Notes: generated by a model from the letters alone, not told the origin. A stretch of DNA of 64,000 nt from Sapria himalayana (GCA_029783825.1 JAREIK010000728.1:536900-600899), one strand, 5' to 3'; positions 1 through 11,549 are shown, counted from the first letter of the stretch. Translations and numbers: made by a program.

Positions 1-260
1 GAGTTAAGAAGGTAATTAAATAAGTTGTTGGATGTTGGATTCATATAACTATCTAAGGCCCAGTATGGTATACCTATTCTAGAAGAAGCATGATAGGTAT
101 TTATAAATGTGCATTGATTATTAGATTCTCAACAAAGTGAGACTAATGAGCTGTTTGATAACTTATTTAAAATCTTCAAACCATTGAAAATTAAAATTTT
201 TAATGGTTTGAAATTTTAAGTGCATTATGTTTATACATATTTAAAAAGAGGTATGTTTTA
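1..260. other. AT-rich DNA, no feature seen
   Basis: No coding signal, repeat or recognisable transposon motif was seen on either strand. Confidence 0.5.
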
Positions 261-268
261 TGTGCATT

Positions 269-348
269 ATATATATATATATATATGTAAGCGCAATATA
301 AATATGTGTGTGTATGTGTGCGTGCGTGCGTGTGTGCGTGTGTGTATA
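269..348. repeat. (AT)n and (GT/GC)n microsatellites
   Basis: An alternating AT tract at 269-286 is followed by a GT/GC-alternating tract at 305-348. The short open frames over it are low-complexity and not credible as genes. Confidence 0.85.
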
Positions 349-790
349 TTTAAAAATGTTTATACATATAATATTTTATAGGTTTTCAAATATATATATA
401 CTTTATATGTTATTTGAAAACGTATTATATGTATATAAATATATTTTTGAAAAAAAATATGTACACATAGAAAAAGGATATTGTGTATATATGTTTTTTC
501 AAAAATGTATACACATAACATATTGTATATGTTTTTAAAAAGTATATACTATATATATTTATTAAAATCATATTTGTGTATTCACATATTTGAAAAAACA
601 TATATAAGTAGAAAATGGATGCTAAGTATATATGTTTTTTGAAAAATATATAAACACATAATATTGTATACGCTTTCAAAAAAATATATACAAGATATAT
701 TATTTGTGTATTCACCCACGTTTTGAAAAATGTATTTTTACATATAATGTTTGCTGTATATATATGTTTATTTTAAAAAATACTATTCAA
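340..790. repeat. Degenerate AT-rich tandem repeat, period about 130-145 bp
   Basis: The block GTATATATGTTTTTT recurs near 484 and 626, with a weaker version near 755. Each is followed by a similar TTTGAAAAA/ATACACATA stretch and a shared TTTGTGTATTCAC segment (about 570 and 700). Units are diverged. Open frames on both strands here are repeat artefacts. Confidence 0.6.
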
Positions 791-1850
791 AAATATTCTT
801 TAATATTTATTTTTTTATTTTTTTAATGATGATGTGGTAGGGAGAGGTGGAGTTCTTTTAATGACTAGAGATGCAATTCTGGATTTTACTACTTAGAGTT
901 CTAACACATAAGTATTTTTAATTTTGGGGTATCCTTTAATTAAAATTTTTTAAAAGAGATATATTTTTTAAAATATTTTTATTTTGAGGTATCTTAATAT
1001 ATCAAGTGAAAATGTAGAGTATATTCCATACTACATAAAATTATTGTATTATTTAAAAAAAAAGTCTTTATTGTTTCCATATGGAAAACTATGTATTTCC
1101 CTTACATGAATGATTAGCCATAACACTAGTAATTTGTGTAAATATCAGATTATATTTTAATGATCATTAATTTATAGTAACACAAAATCATTATTTATCA
1201 ACAAGCAGTACAAAGAGAGAGACTATGCAATAAAGTATGGATACATGGATACTACAAGTATGACCCAAGTGAAAAGTTTATATATACTAGTATAGACATT
1301 TAAGATTAACATTATATAAAAAGTTCGATTTAACATTAATCATTATATATATTATAGTATAGACATTTATACATAATGTCATACAAATATATAAATATAA
1401 ACCAATAACATTAAGATTAATCGGAATGCAAATATCATGTAATTAAAATCAAAATCACTAAAACCATAAAAATATCAACATTAGATGAACAAATTATAAA
1501 AAATGAAAAATTGTAATTTAATTAATAGTGTCGAGTCAAAATCATGTTATGTTAAATGAAATCGAAACAAAAATTAAAAAAAATAGGAGAGAACATAAAA
1601 ACCTATACCCGAATATACTGAAAAAAAATGAAATTTCGAATGTCTATATATAATTCAGAGAGACAAAGATGTGTATAAGCAATTTGAAGGAGAAGAACAA
1701 AGAAAAACTTACCTGGATTCAGAAGAAATATCAATTTTTTACGATTTCATGCTTACAGTTGGCTTTGATTCGATAAAACGATGGAGCTTCACGGAAATTT
1801 ACATGTTAATGACTTAGGACATGTTTGTCAAATCAAAAAATTAAAACAAT
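790..1850. other. AT-rich DNA, no gene seen; possibly interior of the CACTA element
   Basis: No coding frame or recognisable motif. The right part (about 1,600-1,850) may be internal sequence of the CACTA element to its right, because no CACTAC left terminus was found between 1,000 and 1,860. Confidence 0.35.
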
Positions 1851-2147
1851 GAATTACCGACCAAAATTATGGTCGGTAAATAGTAGGTGAGAACAAAGTT
1901 ATAAGTATTTGGATAACCAATTTACCGACCATTTTTAATGGTTATATATGTTTAGTCGTTAAATGGTTGGTAATCTTTCGGGAATATTTTTTGCATATTC
2001 CATCCTAATTTATAAATAATATTTTTGACCAATTATATTTGGTTGGTAATATATGGTCGGTAGTTGGTCGGGAATTTGGTCGGGAGTATTTTTCTCATAT
2101 TCGCCTATTTGGATCTCTAAATTAGTCATGAAATTGTCAATAATTAC

Positions 2148-2663
2148 TAGAGGTGTCAAACGGGCCGGGCCGGCCTGGCCCGGCACGAGGCACGGCACGG
2201 TTCGGCCGTGCCTGGGCCGGCCCGGCACGATAAAAAAACGTGCCCGGGCCCGTGCCGGGCCCGGCCGAACAAACCACGTGCCGGGCCGTGCCTGGCCCGG
2301 CACGACTCGTGCCTTGGCACGGCACGTCGGCCCGCGTGCCTGAGTCGTGACTCGTGAGTCGCGACTCACGAGTCACGATTCACGAGTCACGACTCACGGT
2401 CACGACTCACTGAGTCGTGACTCGTGACCCAACCGGGCCCCGCCCCCGGTAAAAAGACCGCGGGTCGGGTCCAAACAGACCCGCCCCGCCCCGCCTGCCC
2501 TGCCTTGCCGTGCGCCCGTGCCCGAGCGGGCCGGCACGGCACGGCACGGCCTTGCCGTGCCCGAATTTTAAAAACCGTGCCGTGCCCGGCACGGCACGGC
2601 AGCACGGCTGGGCACGTGAAAAACGGGCCGTGCCGTGCTGGGCCGGCCCGTTTGACACCTCTA
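2148..2663. mobile_element. Non-autonomous hAT element, family A (516 bp)
   Basis: The terminal inverted repeats read TAGAGGTGTCAAACGGGCC on the left and the reverse complement on the right, ending GTTTGACACCTCTA. A perfect 8-bp target duplication, ATAATTAC, flanks it at 2,140-2,147 and 2,664-2,671. Eight-bp duplications are typical of hAT. The interior is very GC-rich (CCGGGC/GGCACG repeats) and non-coding; long open frames here come from base composition. This is the best-preserved family-A copy in the window. Confidence 0.92.
2336..2430. repeat. Palindromic GAGTCGTGACTC array
   Basis: About 95 bp made of alternating GAGTCGTGACTC, GAGTCGCGACTC and GAGTCACGACTC-type units, able to form hairpins. 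It lies in the middle of the hAT element. A related GTGAGTTGCGACTCACG palindrome marks the broken left edge of the family-A copy at 53,217. Confidence 0.75.
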
Positions 2664-2919
2664 ATAATTACCAACCAATTATAATGATAGGTCATTAAAT
2701 GATTGGTATTTATATTCGATAAACACACTACAGACTAATTCCCGACCAAAAATATTTAGTTGGTAATTATGATCGGTCTTTGGTCGAAATTTTGGTCGAA
2801 AATATTTTTTTTTCGAAACCTTTTTTGGTCACTAACTAGTCATGTTTTGGGCAGCAATTATCGACTAAATTTTATGGTCGGTACTTTGGTCCGTATTATC
2901 ATAATTTTTAGTAGTGTCA

Positions 2920-3330
2920 TATCTCAAATTCTAAGGGTGACCATCATCTATTAGTATGACTTTTCCAATGACTTTGAGCTATTAGAAGACGTCATATCAA
3001 ATCTACTTTTTCTGAGATATCTCTAATCACATATGGACCCATGGTGGATCTATCTCACATCTCGTTCTAATACATTGGAGATCAACATAACCTTTTATAT
3101 AATACTTTATATGGTGTCATCTATATATTTTTTTAATAACTATTGTTGTAGACAAACTTGACCAAGGGTAAATGTTCTTCACAACTATCCTTGAAATCCA
3201 AACAGCATGTTCATAGCATGTCCTCTAAAACCTATATGGTCCTCTCCGATTGATAATCTATTTGTGGATGAAAATTAGTACTCATTATTAACTTTATTTC
3301 CATGACTTTCTGGAAACTTTTTCAAAAGTA
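2920..3330 (-). pseudogene. Gypsy integrase C-terminal region, broken
   Basis: The reverse-strand translation contains HLPLVKFVYNNSY, then a PYKVLYKR segment, then RSTMGP and SEKVDLI. This matches the end of the catalytic core and following region of Ty3/gypsy integrases (family pattern HLPLVEFAYNNSY, PYEALYGR, ISEKVDLI). The frame runs up to the CACTA terminus at 2,917 and is cut there. Several stops are present. Confidence 0.75.
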
Positions 3331-4300
3331 AGTTGTAGACCTAGGATCTCGAACTGATACAAAAAATATGGACACGCCATATAATCAGATGCTTTTCTCA
3401 TATTTACAACTTGTAGAATTTCTCTAGTGTGAAAGTCATTTGCACAATTAAAAAATGTTCTAATTCTATAAGCCTGTCCACTAACACTCACACAACATAA
3501 TATTTGCACAAAATTCATCGTAATATGCTCCTACTTTCACTCTGCTACCTTCAATGGTTGTAATAACCTTGCTAGCTTCTGATGCTAAGCCATTATCTAT
3601 TAACATGTGAAGCATCATCACGCAAAATCCCTAATGCATCTCTTCGTCCAACTTTAGTAATATTGGCAATGAATATCTTGATACATATTTGTGTCACCTA
3701 GATGTACTACAAAATGAGAACAGTAGAATTCTCTATAAATCTTTTCTCTCAATTCTACTATATGTAGAATTACAATTCATCCCCTAAACCAAAGACTATC
3801 ATCCTCGTGAATGATCCAACCCTCATTTCATGTACTAGCCTAAACTTGGTTCTTGATGGATAATATTTCTAGAACTCAATCACTTTACTTAATAGGGAAT
3901 GTGTAGCTACTAAACTCTCCATAACACCCTGACCTTGATTATAATATTGGAGGCTGAATCATCTTACAGTATTGAGAATCTGTTATTCTCACGAAGCTAT
4001 ACTAGCTAGTACACCTCATGACTTCTATCTGAGCACATTAGTCACCATATTTGCCTTACCTGGATAGTAATGCAAGGTAACATAATCTTATAGATATTTC
4101 ATACATTGGCATAGTCTCATGTTGATATCTTACTGTGTAAAGATATATGTCAGAATTATATGGTCAGAAAATATCTCAAACTACTCACCATATGAGTAGT
4201 AGTGTCATATCTTTAATGTGAAGACTATAGTTGGCAACACTATATCATGTATGGTGTAAATTTGCTTGTGGTTCTTTATCTATGATAAATTATAAGCTGC
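3330..4300 (-). pseudogene. Gypsy RNase H / integrase N-terminal region, heavily decayed
   Basis: By position this minus-strand stretch should hold RNase H and the first part of integrase of the gypsy element. Only weak similarity was seen by eye, with stops in all frames. The assignment rests on colinearity with the clearer domains on each side. Confidence 0.45.
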
Positions 4301-4802
4301 AACTTTCCTAGACTATTCAGAACACATCCCAGTCTATCTTTCGAGGCATCACAAACTCATATTTGACTTACTTCCAAGTCAAACTAGTCATTGAAGTATC
4401 TAAATGAGAAAAATTCTTAATTAATCTTCTATAATAACTAGCTAGTCCCAAGAAACTATGTATCTCAAAAACTAATTTTTGTCACTCCCAACTAATGACT
4501 GCCTTTACTTTTTCAGGGTCCACTAAGACATCAGTATCCGATAATATGTGTCGCAAAAATTTTACCTATATTAACCAAAAGTCACACTTACTAAATTTAG
4601 CTTACAACTTATGTTCTCTTAAAGTTTGGAGAACAATATTTAAATCGTCTTCATACTCTTTTTTAAACTGAGAGTAGATCAAAATTACATTAACAAAAAT
4701 TACAACAAACTGATTTAAATATGATTGAAATATTTTATGAATGAGATCCATGAATGCTTATGGCACATTCATCAATTAAAAGGCATCGCTATAAACTCAA
4801 AA
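4300..4802 (-). pseudogene. Gypsy reverse transcriptase C-terminal part, broken
   Basis: The reverse-strand translation shows an FLGLASYYRRLIKNFS-like segment at about 4,360-4,440, followed by a TSMTSLTWK segment. This is the hallmark junction between reverse transcriptase and RNase H of Ty3/gypsy elements (FLGLAGYYRRFI.. family pattern). The preceding VDPEKV-type region is at about 4,500-4,530. The sequence continues across the hAT element to 7,041, where the front half of reverse transcriptase resumes. Confidence 0.8.
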
Positions 4803-4810
4803 TGCTCATA

Positions 4811-7032
4811 TAAAGGTGTCAACAGGGCCAGGCCAGCCCGATATGGCATGAGGAACGACACAATTTGGTAGTGCCTGGGCCAACTGTGCCCGACCTTGGT
4901 TCCATATCACATTCAAAATAAAATGTTAGGATTCTTTGTGATTTTCCATCCTAATTATGGCCCGACCATTTTTGAGTGTATGATGAAAATCTTTAGAGAA
5001 TATAAAATTCAAAATAAAATTTTTAGTATCACATTCGATAACGCATCTAATAATGGAGTAGTGATTAACATATTTGTTAGAAATATTAGAGATGCACCTT
5101 CAGGAGTGATTTTTCATCTCATATACATGTGTCACGTGATTAACCTGATTGTACGAGCGGATATAAAGGTGTGTTCCCCCATGTTGGATAATATACGTAA
5201 TACACTAAAATATATTCATACTTTCGTAGACAACAGAAGTTTGGTAGTCTCTATTTGTCATCGAATCTTAAGAAGAAGAAATTCTAATCAGATGTGAGAT
5301 ACTGTTAGAATTACATGTACCTGATGTTGGAGTCATGTGTTGGATATGAACATGTGATATCCGACTACGTTAATAGTAAGAGTGACGAACTGATTATTAA
5401 CGATACTGACTGGGCTTCAGAAATTTTATTGATGAAATTCTTGAAGATATTTTATGACACGACGAACATATGTTCATCGGTTTATGCTCACATGACTTAC
5501 ATTGCACTCAGGTGCATATATAATATTAGTAGCATGTTTAGGAAGTATCTAGATGACCCGACATTTAGCCATATGGTTGCAGAGATGGAAACCAAGTACT
5601 TAAAGTACTGGTCCACCATTCCATCTCTTTATTATCTCGCTGCATACATGGACCCTAGGGTTTAGGTGGATGGGGTAGATAATACCCTAACTTATATTTC
5701 CTAGTGCATGAACCTGGAAGACCCACCTAAATGGTTCATTCACGATAAGTGATTGACATGTGTACATACTATGATACTAGATATGGTGGTAGTAGTAGTG
5801 AGACTGTGATTATGGACATGGATACTTTCTTTGGAGATGACGATTTTTCCATTTAATTAGCGAGGGGGAAATGATGGGTAGACCGTTACAAAGGAACGAG
5901 CTTTCTCTATACTTAATACCAATTACTGCTTAATCCTATCACATTCTAATAATAAAAATCCTGATATATTATGGTGGTGAAAATCATATGAGTCAACCTT
6001 TCTCGTGCTATCTAGGATGTCACGGGATCTACTAACTCCTTCGGTGTTGACTGTAGCATTGAAATATGCTTTTTCTATTGTAGTGAATGTGATTTTGGAT
6101 AGGAGATCGAGATTACGTCCAGATATTGTTGAGGCATTAGCCTATTTGAAGGATTGGGAGGATAAAAGGTTTATCATCCAGGATCATGCTAGAGCTGGGA
6201 CATGGACTACATCCACTGCTAAAGCAGACGAGTTGATTGATGATGATGATGATCCATATGATAGTGATTTTAATGTTATGATTGATGATGATCATGAAAT
6301 GCTAATTGATGATTGACATGGTTGCCGGTTTCCCTGCCTATTTCCAGACGCCATTTGCTAATGCCACGCCACATGCCATTTGTCATTGCCACTTGATTTT
6401 GATTTTTGATACCTCACGGTCATGGACATAGTTGATGATTTGTGTTATTCTTGATTCTGATTTTTGATTTCGATGTTTTGTTTTGTATTGATGATACATT
6501 TTTTTATTTACGTTACGTTGTATTTGCTTTGATTCGGTATCTATTGGATGATTGGACATTAGGTTTGCTTTTGTTTTTGTGACTTTGTAATTTTTTTTAA
6601 TGAAATTTTTTGTTTAATTTATTTTTGTGTTTAAATTTTTCATTTAAAACTCTATAATTTAATTCTAATAAATTATAATCTATATTTATTAAAAATTAAT
6701 AAAAAAATTTAAACTTTATAAATATTGTATATTCAACAATTTTCAAGTTACAAATTTAAAAATTTTAAACATTTATCTATATATAATATAATATATATCT
6801 AATATATAGTTTAATACAAAAATTTAAATTTTTAAAAATACAAAAAAAATTTTAACTAGGTCCGTACGCGCCTGTTTTGGCCAGTACGGGCTTAACCCAG
6901 CATGGTACATATACTATCGGGCCGGCAGGCCATGTCGGGCCTGGATTGAATAAACCATGCCTACACGAAAGCACGATCGTGCTCACAAAAAATAGGCCGG
7001 GCCAGCTCGACACATCCTATTTGACACCTCTA
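4811..7032 (+). mobile_element. hAT element, family A, with transposase remains (2,222 bp)
   Basis: TIRs read TAAAGGTGTCAACAGGGCC on the left and end TTTGACACCTCTA on the right. A perfect 8-bp target duplication, TGCTCATA, flanks it at 4,803-4,810 and 7,033-7,040. GC-rich subterminal DNA (4,830-4,900; 6,855-7,020) surrounds an AT-rich interior with transposase fragments. It is inserted in the reverse transcriptase of the gypsy element. Its right subterminal motif, GTTTTGGCCAGTACGG, is shared with the element at 58,128-59,201, placing both in one family. Confidence 0.92.
4896..6316 (+). pseudogene. hAT transposase (RICESLEEPER/BED-type superfamily), N-terminally deleted and broken
   Basis: Fragments of one transposase are visible in order. 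At 4,896-5,294 a segment with ITFDNASNN holds the first catalytic Asp region of the RNase H-like fold. At 5,315-5,665 comes a following core segment. At 6,005-6,316 a region starting LSRMSRDLLTPSV resembles the C-terminal hAT dimerisation domain (family pattern LSRMARDVL..PVSTVASE..FS) and ends in an acidic tail, DDDDD. In the plant hAT family a BED zinc finger and about 150-250 residues precede the TFDNA motif; here only about 85 bp separate the TIR from it, so the N-terminus is deleted. Stops and frameshifts separate the fragments. Function as a transposase is lost. Confidence 0.8.
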
Positions 7033-7040
7033 TGCTCATA

Positions 7041-7590
7041 CAATGTTCTAAATATTGTCTTAGGGATGCCAATCTTTCTAACTTTCAAATGATGATATCT
7101 AATACAAAGATGTTATTTTGGAAAAGACTTGTGCCCATTTCAACTGATCAAACAAATCATCTATCCTTGGTAATGAATAATGATTCTTTATCATAACCTA
7201 ATTCAACTATTGGTAGTTAAAACATAGTTGAAGGGTCTTATACATTTTCTTTGAAAATAGAACTGGAGTGCTTCAAGGTGAAGTGCTCAGTCTAATTAAA
7301 CCATTTTCTAATAAATATTGTATATTAACCTTATGTTCTTGTAACTCCACTAGTGTCGTCATATTTAGAGTTAGAGAAATGAGTGATGTACTGGGTATAA
7401 TTCAATACTAAAATCATATTCCTACGTGGGGGTAATCCTGGTAGCTCATCCATAAAAAAAATCTTCATATTCAAAAACTATCCAAAAAAAATACAGATCA
7501 TGTGTCCTCTCATCTTCCAGGGTGAGTAGTGCCAGCCAACCCATTAGTTGTCAATATCATATAAAATGGTATATAGCCTGGGATAAAGCA
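7041..7590 (-). pseudogene. Gypsy reverse transcriptase N-terminal part, broken
   Basis: The reverse-strand translation includes a NGLIRLSTSPWSTPVLF segment at about 7,240-7,300, an LCFNYQ-LN remnant, and [13 protein letters not shown] at about 7,150-7,190. These match the conserved start of Ty3/gypsy reverse transcriptase ([31 protein letters not shown]). The frame is cut by the hAT element at 7,032. Confidence 0.85.
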
Positions 7591-7800
7591 TTATGCTTAT
7601 CTCTTTAAAATATAATTTAAACACCATCCAATGTTTAGGTAGTAACCCTTCATATGATCACAATCAATGATGAATCGATGTGATGTCAACCAATCCATGA
7701 TAAGAATGATATCACAATCTAATATGTCCATAACCCAAAAGTCTATCGTGAGCAGAATTCCTGAGATTTCTAAACTCATATTCTTGTAACTTCAAGTATC
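7590..7800 (-). pseudogene. Gypsy aspartic protease C-terminal part
   Basis: A 60-codon open stretch contains CDIILIMDWLTSHRFIIDCD, which matches the C-terminal motif of plant Ty3/gypsy proteases (DVILGMDWL..HRAVIDCD). The catalytic DSGA-type motif would lie further right and was not recovered. Position between gag and reverse transcriptase fits the gypsy gene order. Confidence 0.8.
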
Positions 7801-8099
7801 CACAAGCCATAACTACGAAGATTGAAATCAATTTTCTTGATCCATACTAGAGAAATGAGGAATAAACTATGTATGTGTATTTTTCACATATATCTACGAT
7901 TGTGATGTTATGTAATCTTAGATCCTTACTTCTGTGGGTACTCCCATTTCCAATATTCAGGTTGTTGGTAGTGGAAACAAATCTTGTATTTGATTTGGCT
8001 AGAATTTTCTACCTAGCCTTGGTCTTGATAACTACAATCTTATTCCTAAAATTCTTAGGAAAAAAAGGCTTTTACCATTTCCCAGAATTAGAAGAATAC

Positions 8100-8960
8100 T
8101 AATCCTCCTTCTTTCCACTAGTACCCACACTTGCCTCGCGAATGTTTCATGCATCATCAACCTCTTGCTCAATGGTCAAAGCTATCTTAACCATGAAATC
8201 TATATCTTAGATGAGAAATCTTGTAATCTTGCCCTAGATGGACACTTTTAGTTCATCCTCAAAATTTTGAACTTTAGTCATGTTAGTGATCATATAATCA
8301 TCCCCAAAACGTGCCAACTCTATGAATTTAGTCATCTAGTCGAGCATTTTCATTTTCCTTGCCGAGTTCAAAGAATTCACTGGTCTTAGTATTCCTAGCT
8401 AAAGTTAAATGTATCAAATGGGTTGTGCCATGCCCAGGCTGTCCATCCTGTTTGACATCTCTCGTTGAAGTCAAAAAGAATTTCTTCATGAAATGCTCTC
8501 GAAATTCTTCCTATGTCATTGCCTTTATATTTTTTGAGGTCTTGATCCAATCCCACCAGATTTGGTATTCTTCCTTTAGCTAGAATACTACTAGCCGAAT
8601 CTTTGTGGCATTGGAAGTGATCTCCATAGCTTTCAAGATTTTCTCTATTTATCAGAACTAATGATTGACTGTCATTCGGTCTCCTTGTTCCATAAATGTC
8701 GGAAGATAATTTGCATGAACCTTTGGATGTTACTCAATTCTTCCTAACCTACAGCTGCACTAGCCCATGCAAACATGGTAACTACGACACCCACAGCCTC
8801 TATGAAGGCTTGCTGGTCAAATACTATCGGTGGTTGGTCATTGTTCCGTGAATGTCCTTTGTTTCCTCATTCTCTATTCATCATCAACACAAGTCAAATA
8901 ATAATTTGAAAATTACATTCATGTTCTATTATTAATGCATATGCTAACTAATAATGTACT
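8100..8960 (-). pseudogene. Gypsy gag (capsid) remnant
   Basis: Reverse-strand translation near 8,450-8,600 gives a YQIWWDWIKTS...MT-EEFREHFMKKFF string, the Retrotrans_gag pattern (WWD, W.EF...F..KFF) of Ty3/gypsy elements. Stops interrupt the rest. Open frames on the plus strand here are shadows. Confidence 0.75.
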
Positions 8961-9089
8961 TTTCATTTTGATGTTATTTTTTCACTTTCTGAACTACAAA
9001 GCCTATATTTCTCTACCTTAATATTTACTTTTTCCAATACATATTTCTCACCATGCATATAATCCACACAATATAAAGCACGCAACATA

Positions 9090-9760
9090 TATTTTACCTA
9101 GACTTTGACACCAAGTTGTTGCCTAGATATAAATTTTCTGAACACTATGTGATTCTAACCCAAACTCTAACTCAAAGCTATGTCAGGCTGTGATGCTAAT
9201 ATATTTTAAACCATATGTCCTAGACACATGGCCATCGAGTTCTAGGTATTTGTAAACCTAAACTTTTATAGCTTGAAGAATATCTTCAAGCTATAGTTAT
9301 TCTTAAATCTAACCTCCGATACCAAACTATGACACCTCAATCCACAGGGGGTGTCCCCCTCATTATTACACAATAAAAATGTTCAATAAATCAATATTTT
9401 TATTTTCTTACAAATGTTGTCTTATACATTTTTTTTCTCATTTGCTTAGTGGAATAAAAAAAATAACATTTTATACATCTCAAGCCATAACTAGCTTCCA
9501 TCACACGTGCAATCTCACATGTGAGACTATCATCTATACTGGACCGATACCTGAAAGGGGGTCCCATAATAAAGTGATCAAAGTTCAACATAGATAAACT
9601 CTTATATGGCTAATCCCCACCTAAGTGCACGCACAAAATAAAAACAAGCACATATATCAATACACATTCAAGTACAATGTTTACTTGAATGTAAATATTT
9701 CTTTGCCTAATATTTTTATGCTTGTATCTTGAGTCATACCTACTCCCCCACACATGCTGA
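9090..9760 (-). mobile_element. Probable 5' LTR and primer-binding site of the gypsy element
   Basis: Two primer-site-like strings complementary to initiator tRNA-Met occur on the minus strand: TTGGTGTCAAAGTCTAGG at about 9,097-9,114 and TTTGGTATCGGAGG at about 9,314-9,327. Either could be the primer site, with the 5' LTR to its right. The LTR start is not certain; 9,740-9,760 is a guess. Two primer-like sites might mean two superposed LTR borders. Confidence 0.4.
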
Positions 9761-9774
9761 AGCCAAGTATAACT

Positions 9775-9792
9775 TATATATATATATATATA
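9775..9792. repeat. (TA)n microsatellite
   Basis: Nine TA units, directly visible. Confidence 0.9.
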
Positions 9793-10089
9793 GGATATAC
9801 TCTAAAAATAATGGACCATCTCCAAAAAATAATATTGGACATTCTCTAAAAAATATATTTTTTTTCTTTGACATTCTCTGATAAATATTAGATATTCTCT
9901 GAAAAATATGGATTTCCTCTAAAAAAATAATATTTGATATTCTTCGAAAAATATCATGGACATAGTTTGGACGGTGTCCCATTTTGAGTATGCATAAATA
10001 ATATATATTATAATTATATATGTTGGGCAATTGTGCTCCCACAGTTATGATTTTAAGATACAAAAAACAACAAAAGAACAACACAACAG

Positions 10090-10093
<4 letters not shown>

Positions 10094-10135
<42 letters not shown>
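10094..10135. repeat. (AT)n microsatellite
   Basis: About 21 perfect AT units, the longest AT tract in the window. Confidence 0.95.
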
Positions 10136-10137
<2 letters not shown>

Positions 10138-11549
10138 AATCCACAATCCACCACGACATAATCAAAAATGAGAAAAAAGAAAACCAGAAATAATGAGGTT
10201 CCATAGTCGCTCAGTACGACTGGCTACATCCACTAGAAAATACTTATGTGTTACAGATTAAACCAAAATTGTCTTGCAGTATGTGCAACGCAAAGATAGT
10301 CGCAATAAATCACAGAGAGAGAGAGAAGATGATGAACAGTTACGGATCTGAAAAACAGCAACCAAAAAATAAAATACAAAAAACATTTTTAATAAAAAAA
10401 ACTCTCGGTTCAATTAACCGGTGCGGGTCGGATCATGGGACGGGTCAGGTTCTGTGCCAAAAATTTTTGGGACCTCCGTCATTATGCTACTACTACATCC
10501 CTAGCCTTTTAATAATTCCTTTCCTGCACTTACATAAAAATATTAAAACGATAACATTTGGTTATACAAATAGATTATTAAAATAAGTTATATATATAGT
10601 AATGTATATATATATGACACACCCATTTATTTGTAATATCACTATGTATATGACATGCAAGTATGTCATTTATGATGAAACTATATTTCATGCATAGTTA
10701 TAACTATAGAAATATAAATTACACTACAATATATTATTCGAACCAAACATATAAATTTTTAGCAATTAAACCATTCACAATTTTATTTCTAAAATAATTC
10801 TGAGTTGAATTATAATCACAACCATTTATGGTATTTTAAATGAAAACAATTTCAATTGGGAGAGAAACTCATATCTCTTGGAATATTAAATTCGAAACTT
10901 TTTGAATTTGGTACTTACAAGTAGCTCTCATCATGTGTATTAACTTTAGTTCTTTAACTATTTTATTCCGCCTTCAAGATATTCCACTGACTGTAAAATA
11001 ACTTAGATATTTTTTTTCCTCTCCCACACTACACGCCTCTCTTTCTCTCTCCATATTTTTTATTTCACATAATCATGTTTTCACTTTCATTTTTGTTTTT
11101 ATTTATTTATTTATTATTTTAATCCAAATAATAATAATAAAATTTACATTTTGAAACCTCAGCAGTGAATGCGCATAGCCATGTTTTCCTTTAGTTTTTT
11201 AATTATTATTTTATTAAATATATTTTAATTATTAAAATAATTTAAAATAAATATCTGGCTGCACATGCGTGTAGCCATGTTTTTTCTATGTTTCCATTTT
11301 TTTGATTTTTTTTTTAATTATTTTATTATTATTTTACTTAATAATAATAAAATAATATTAATAAAAAATGACTAAATTTTTACTGCCTCAGAATTCAATA
11401 CAATTTGTCATAGTAGCTATATTTCATGAGACAAATTCAATGATAAATTCCATTTTGTCATCTGGAATCTAAAAAAGTTTTAGATTTTTTTTACGATAAA
11501 ATTATCATTTTGCTCATTTTTTCAAAAAAATTATATTATTTATTTATTT
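10136..11549. other. AT-rich intergenic DNA, no gene recognised
   Basis: One plus-strand open frame (10,248-10,586) has no recognisable domain and an unconvincing composition. A short (GA)n tract lies at 10,313-10,328. Two TGC-A-CAT-CC-TAGCCATGTTTT-like phrases at about 11,170 and 11,265 hint at a diverged local duplication. Confidence 0.4.

Larger units (their letters stand above)
1850..2917. mobile_element. CACTA (En/Spm-like) DNA transposon, right part
   Basis: The right terminus reads TTTTTAGTAGTG at about 2,906-2,917, the standard CACTA end. Many subterminal repeats of the type ACCGACCAAA / GGTCGGTA lie at 1,856-2,090 and 2,685-2,890 in both orientations. The gypsy integrase reading frame to the right runs up to this terminus and stops there, so the CACTA element interrupted that retrotransposon. 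The left terminus is unresolved: a CACTAC at about 2,727 could mark a shorter internal unit, and no CACTA coding region was seen. A 516-bp hAT element sits inside it. Confidence 0.6.
2918..9330 (-). mobile_element. Ty3/gypsy LTR retrotransposon, degenerate and nested
   Basis: Read on the minus strand, the order gag (8,960-8,100), protease (7,800-7,590), reverse transcriptase (7,590-7,041 and 4,800-4,440), RNase H and integrase (to 2,920) is that of a Ty3/gypsy element. It is interrupted within reverse transcriptase by the hAT element at 4,811-7,032, and at its 3' side by the CACTA element ending at 2,917. The remaining 3' part (integrase end and 3' LTR) is not in view. Many stops and frameshifts show that it is long dead. 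Confidence 0.85.

Noticed and set aside
2010..2728. Six overlapping open frames rich in Arg, Ala, Gly and Pro
   Set aside because: They lie in a non-coding hAT element; GC-rich DNA with few stop codons explains them. The same applies to 53,064-53,537, 58,047-58,489 and 60,282-60,491.
2727..2917. A separate 190-bp CACTA MITE between CACTAC at 2,727 and GTAGTG at 2,917
   Set aside because: The flanking triplets (ACA and TCA) do not match as a 3-bp target duplication, and subterminal repeats extend left past 2,727. Kept as an alternative inside the CACTA entry.
10248..10586. 112-codon plus-strand open frame
   Set aside because: No recognisable domain, low-complexity stretches, and an open frame of this length is plausible by chance in 64 kb.
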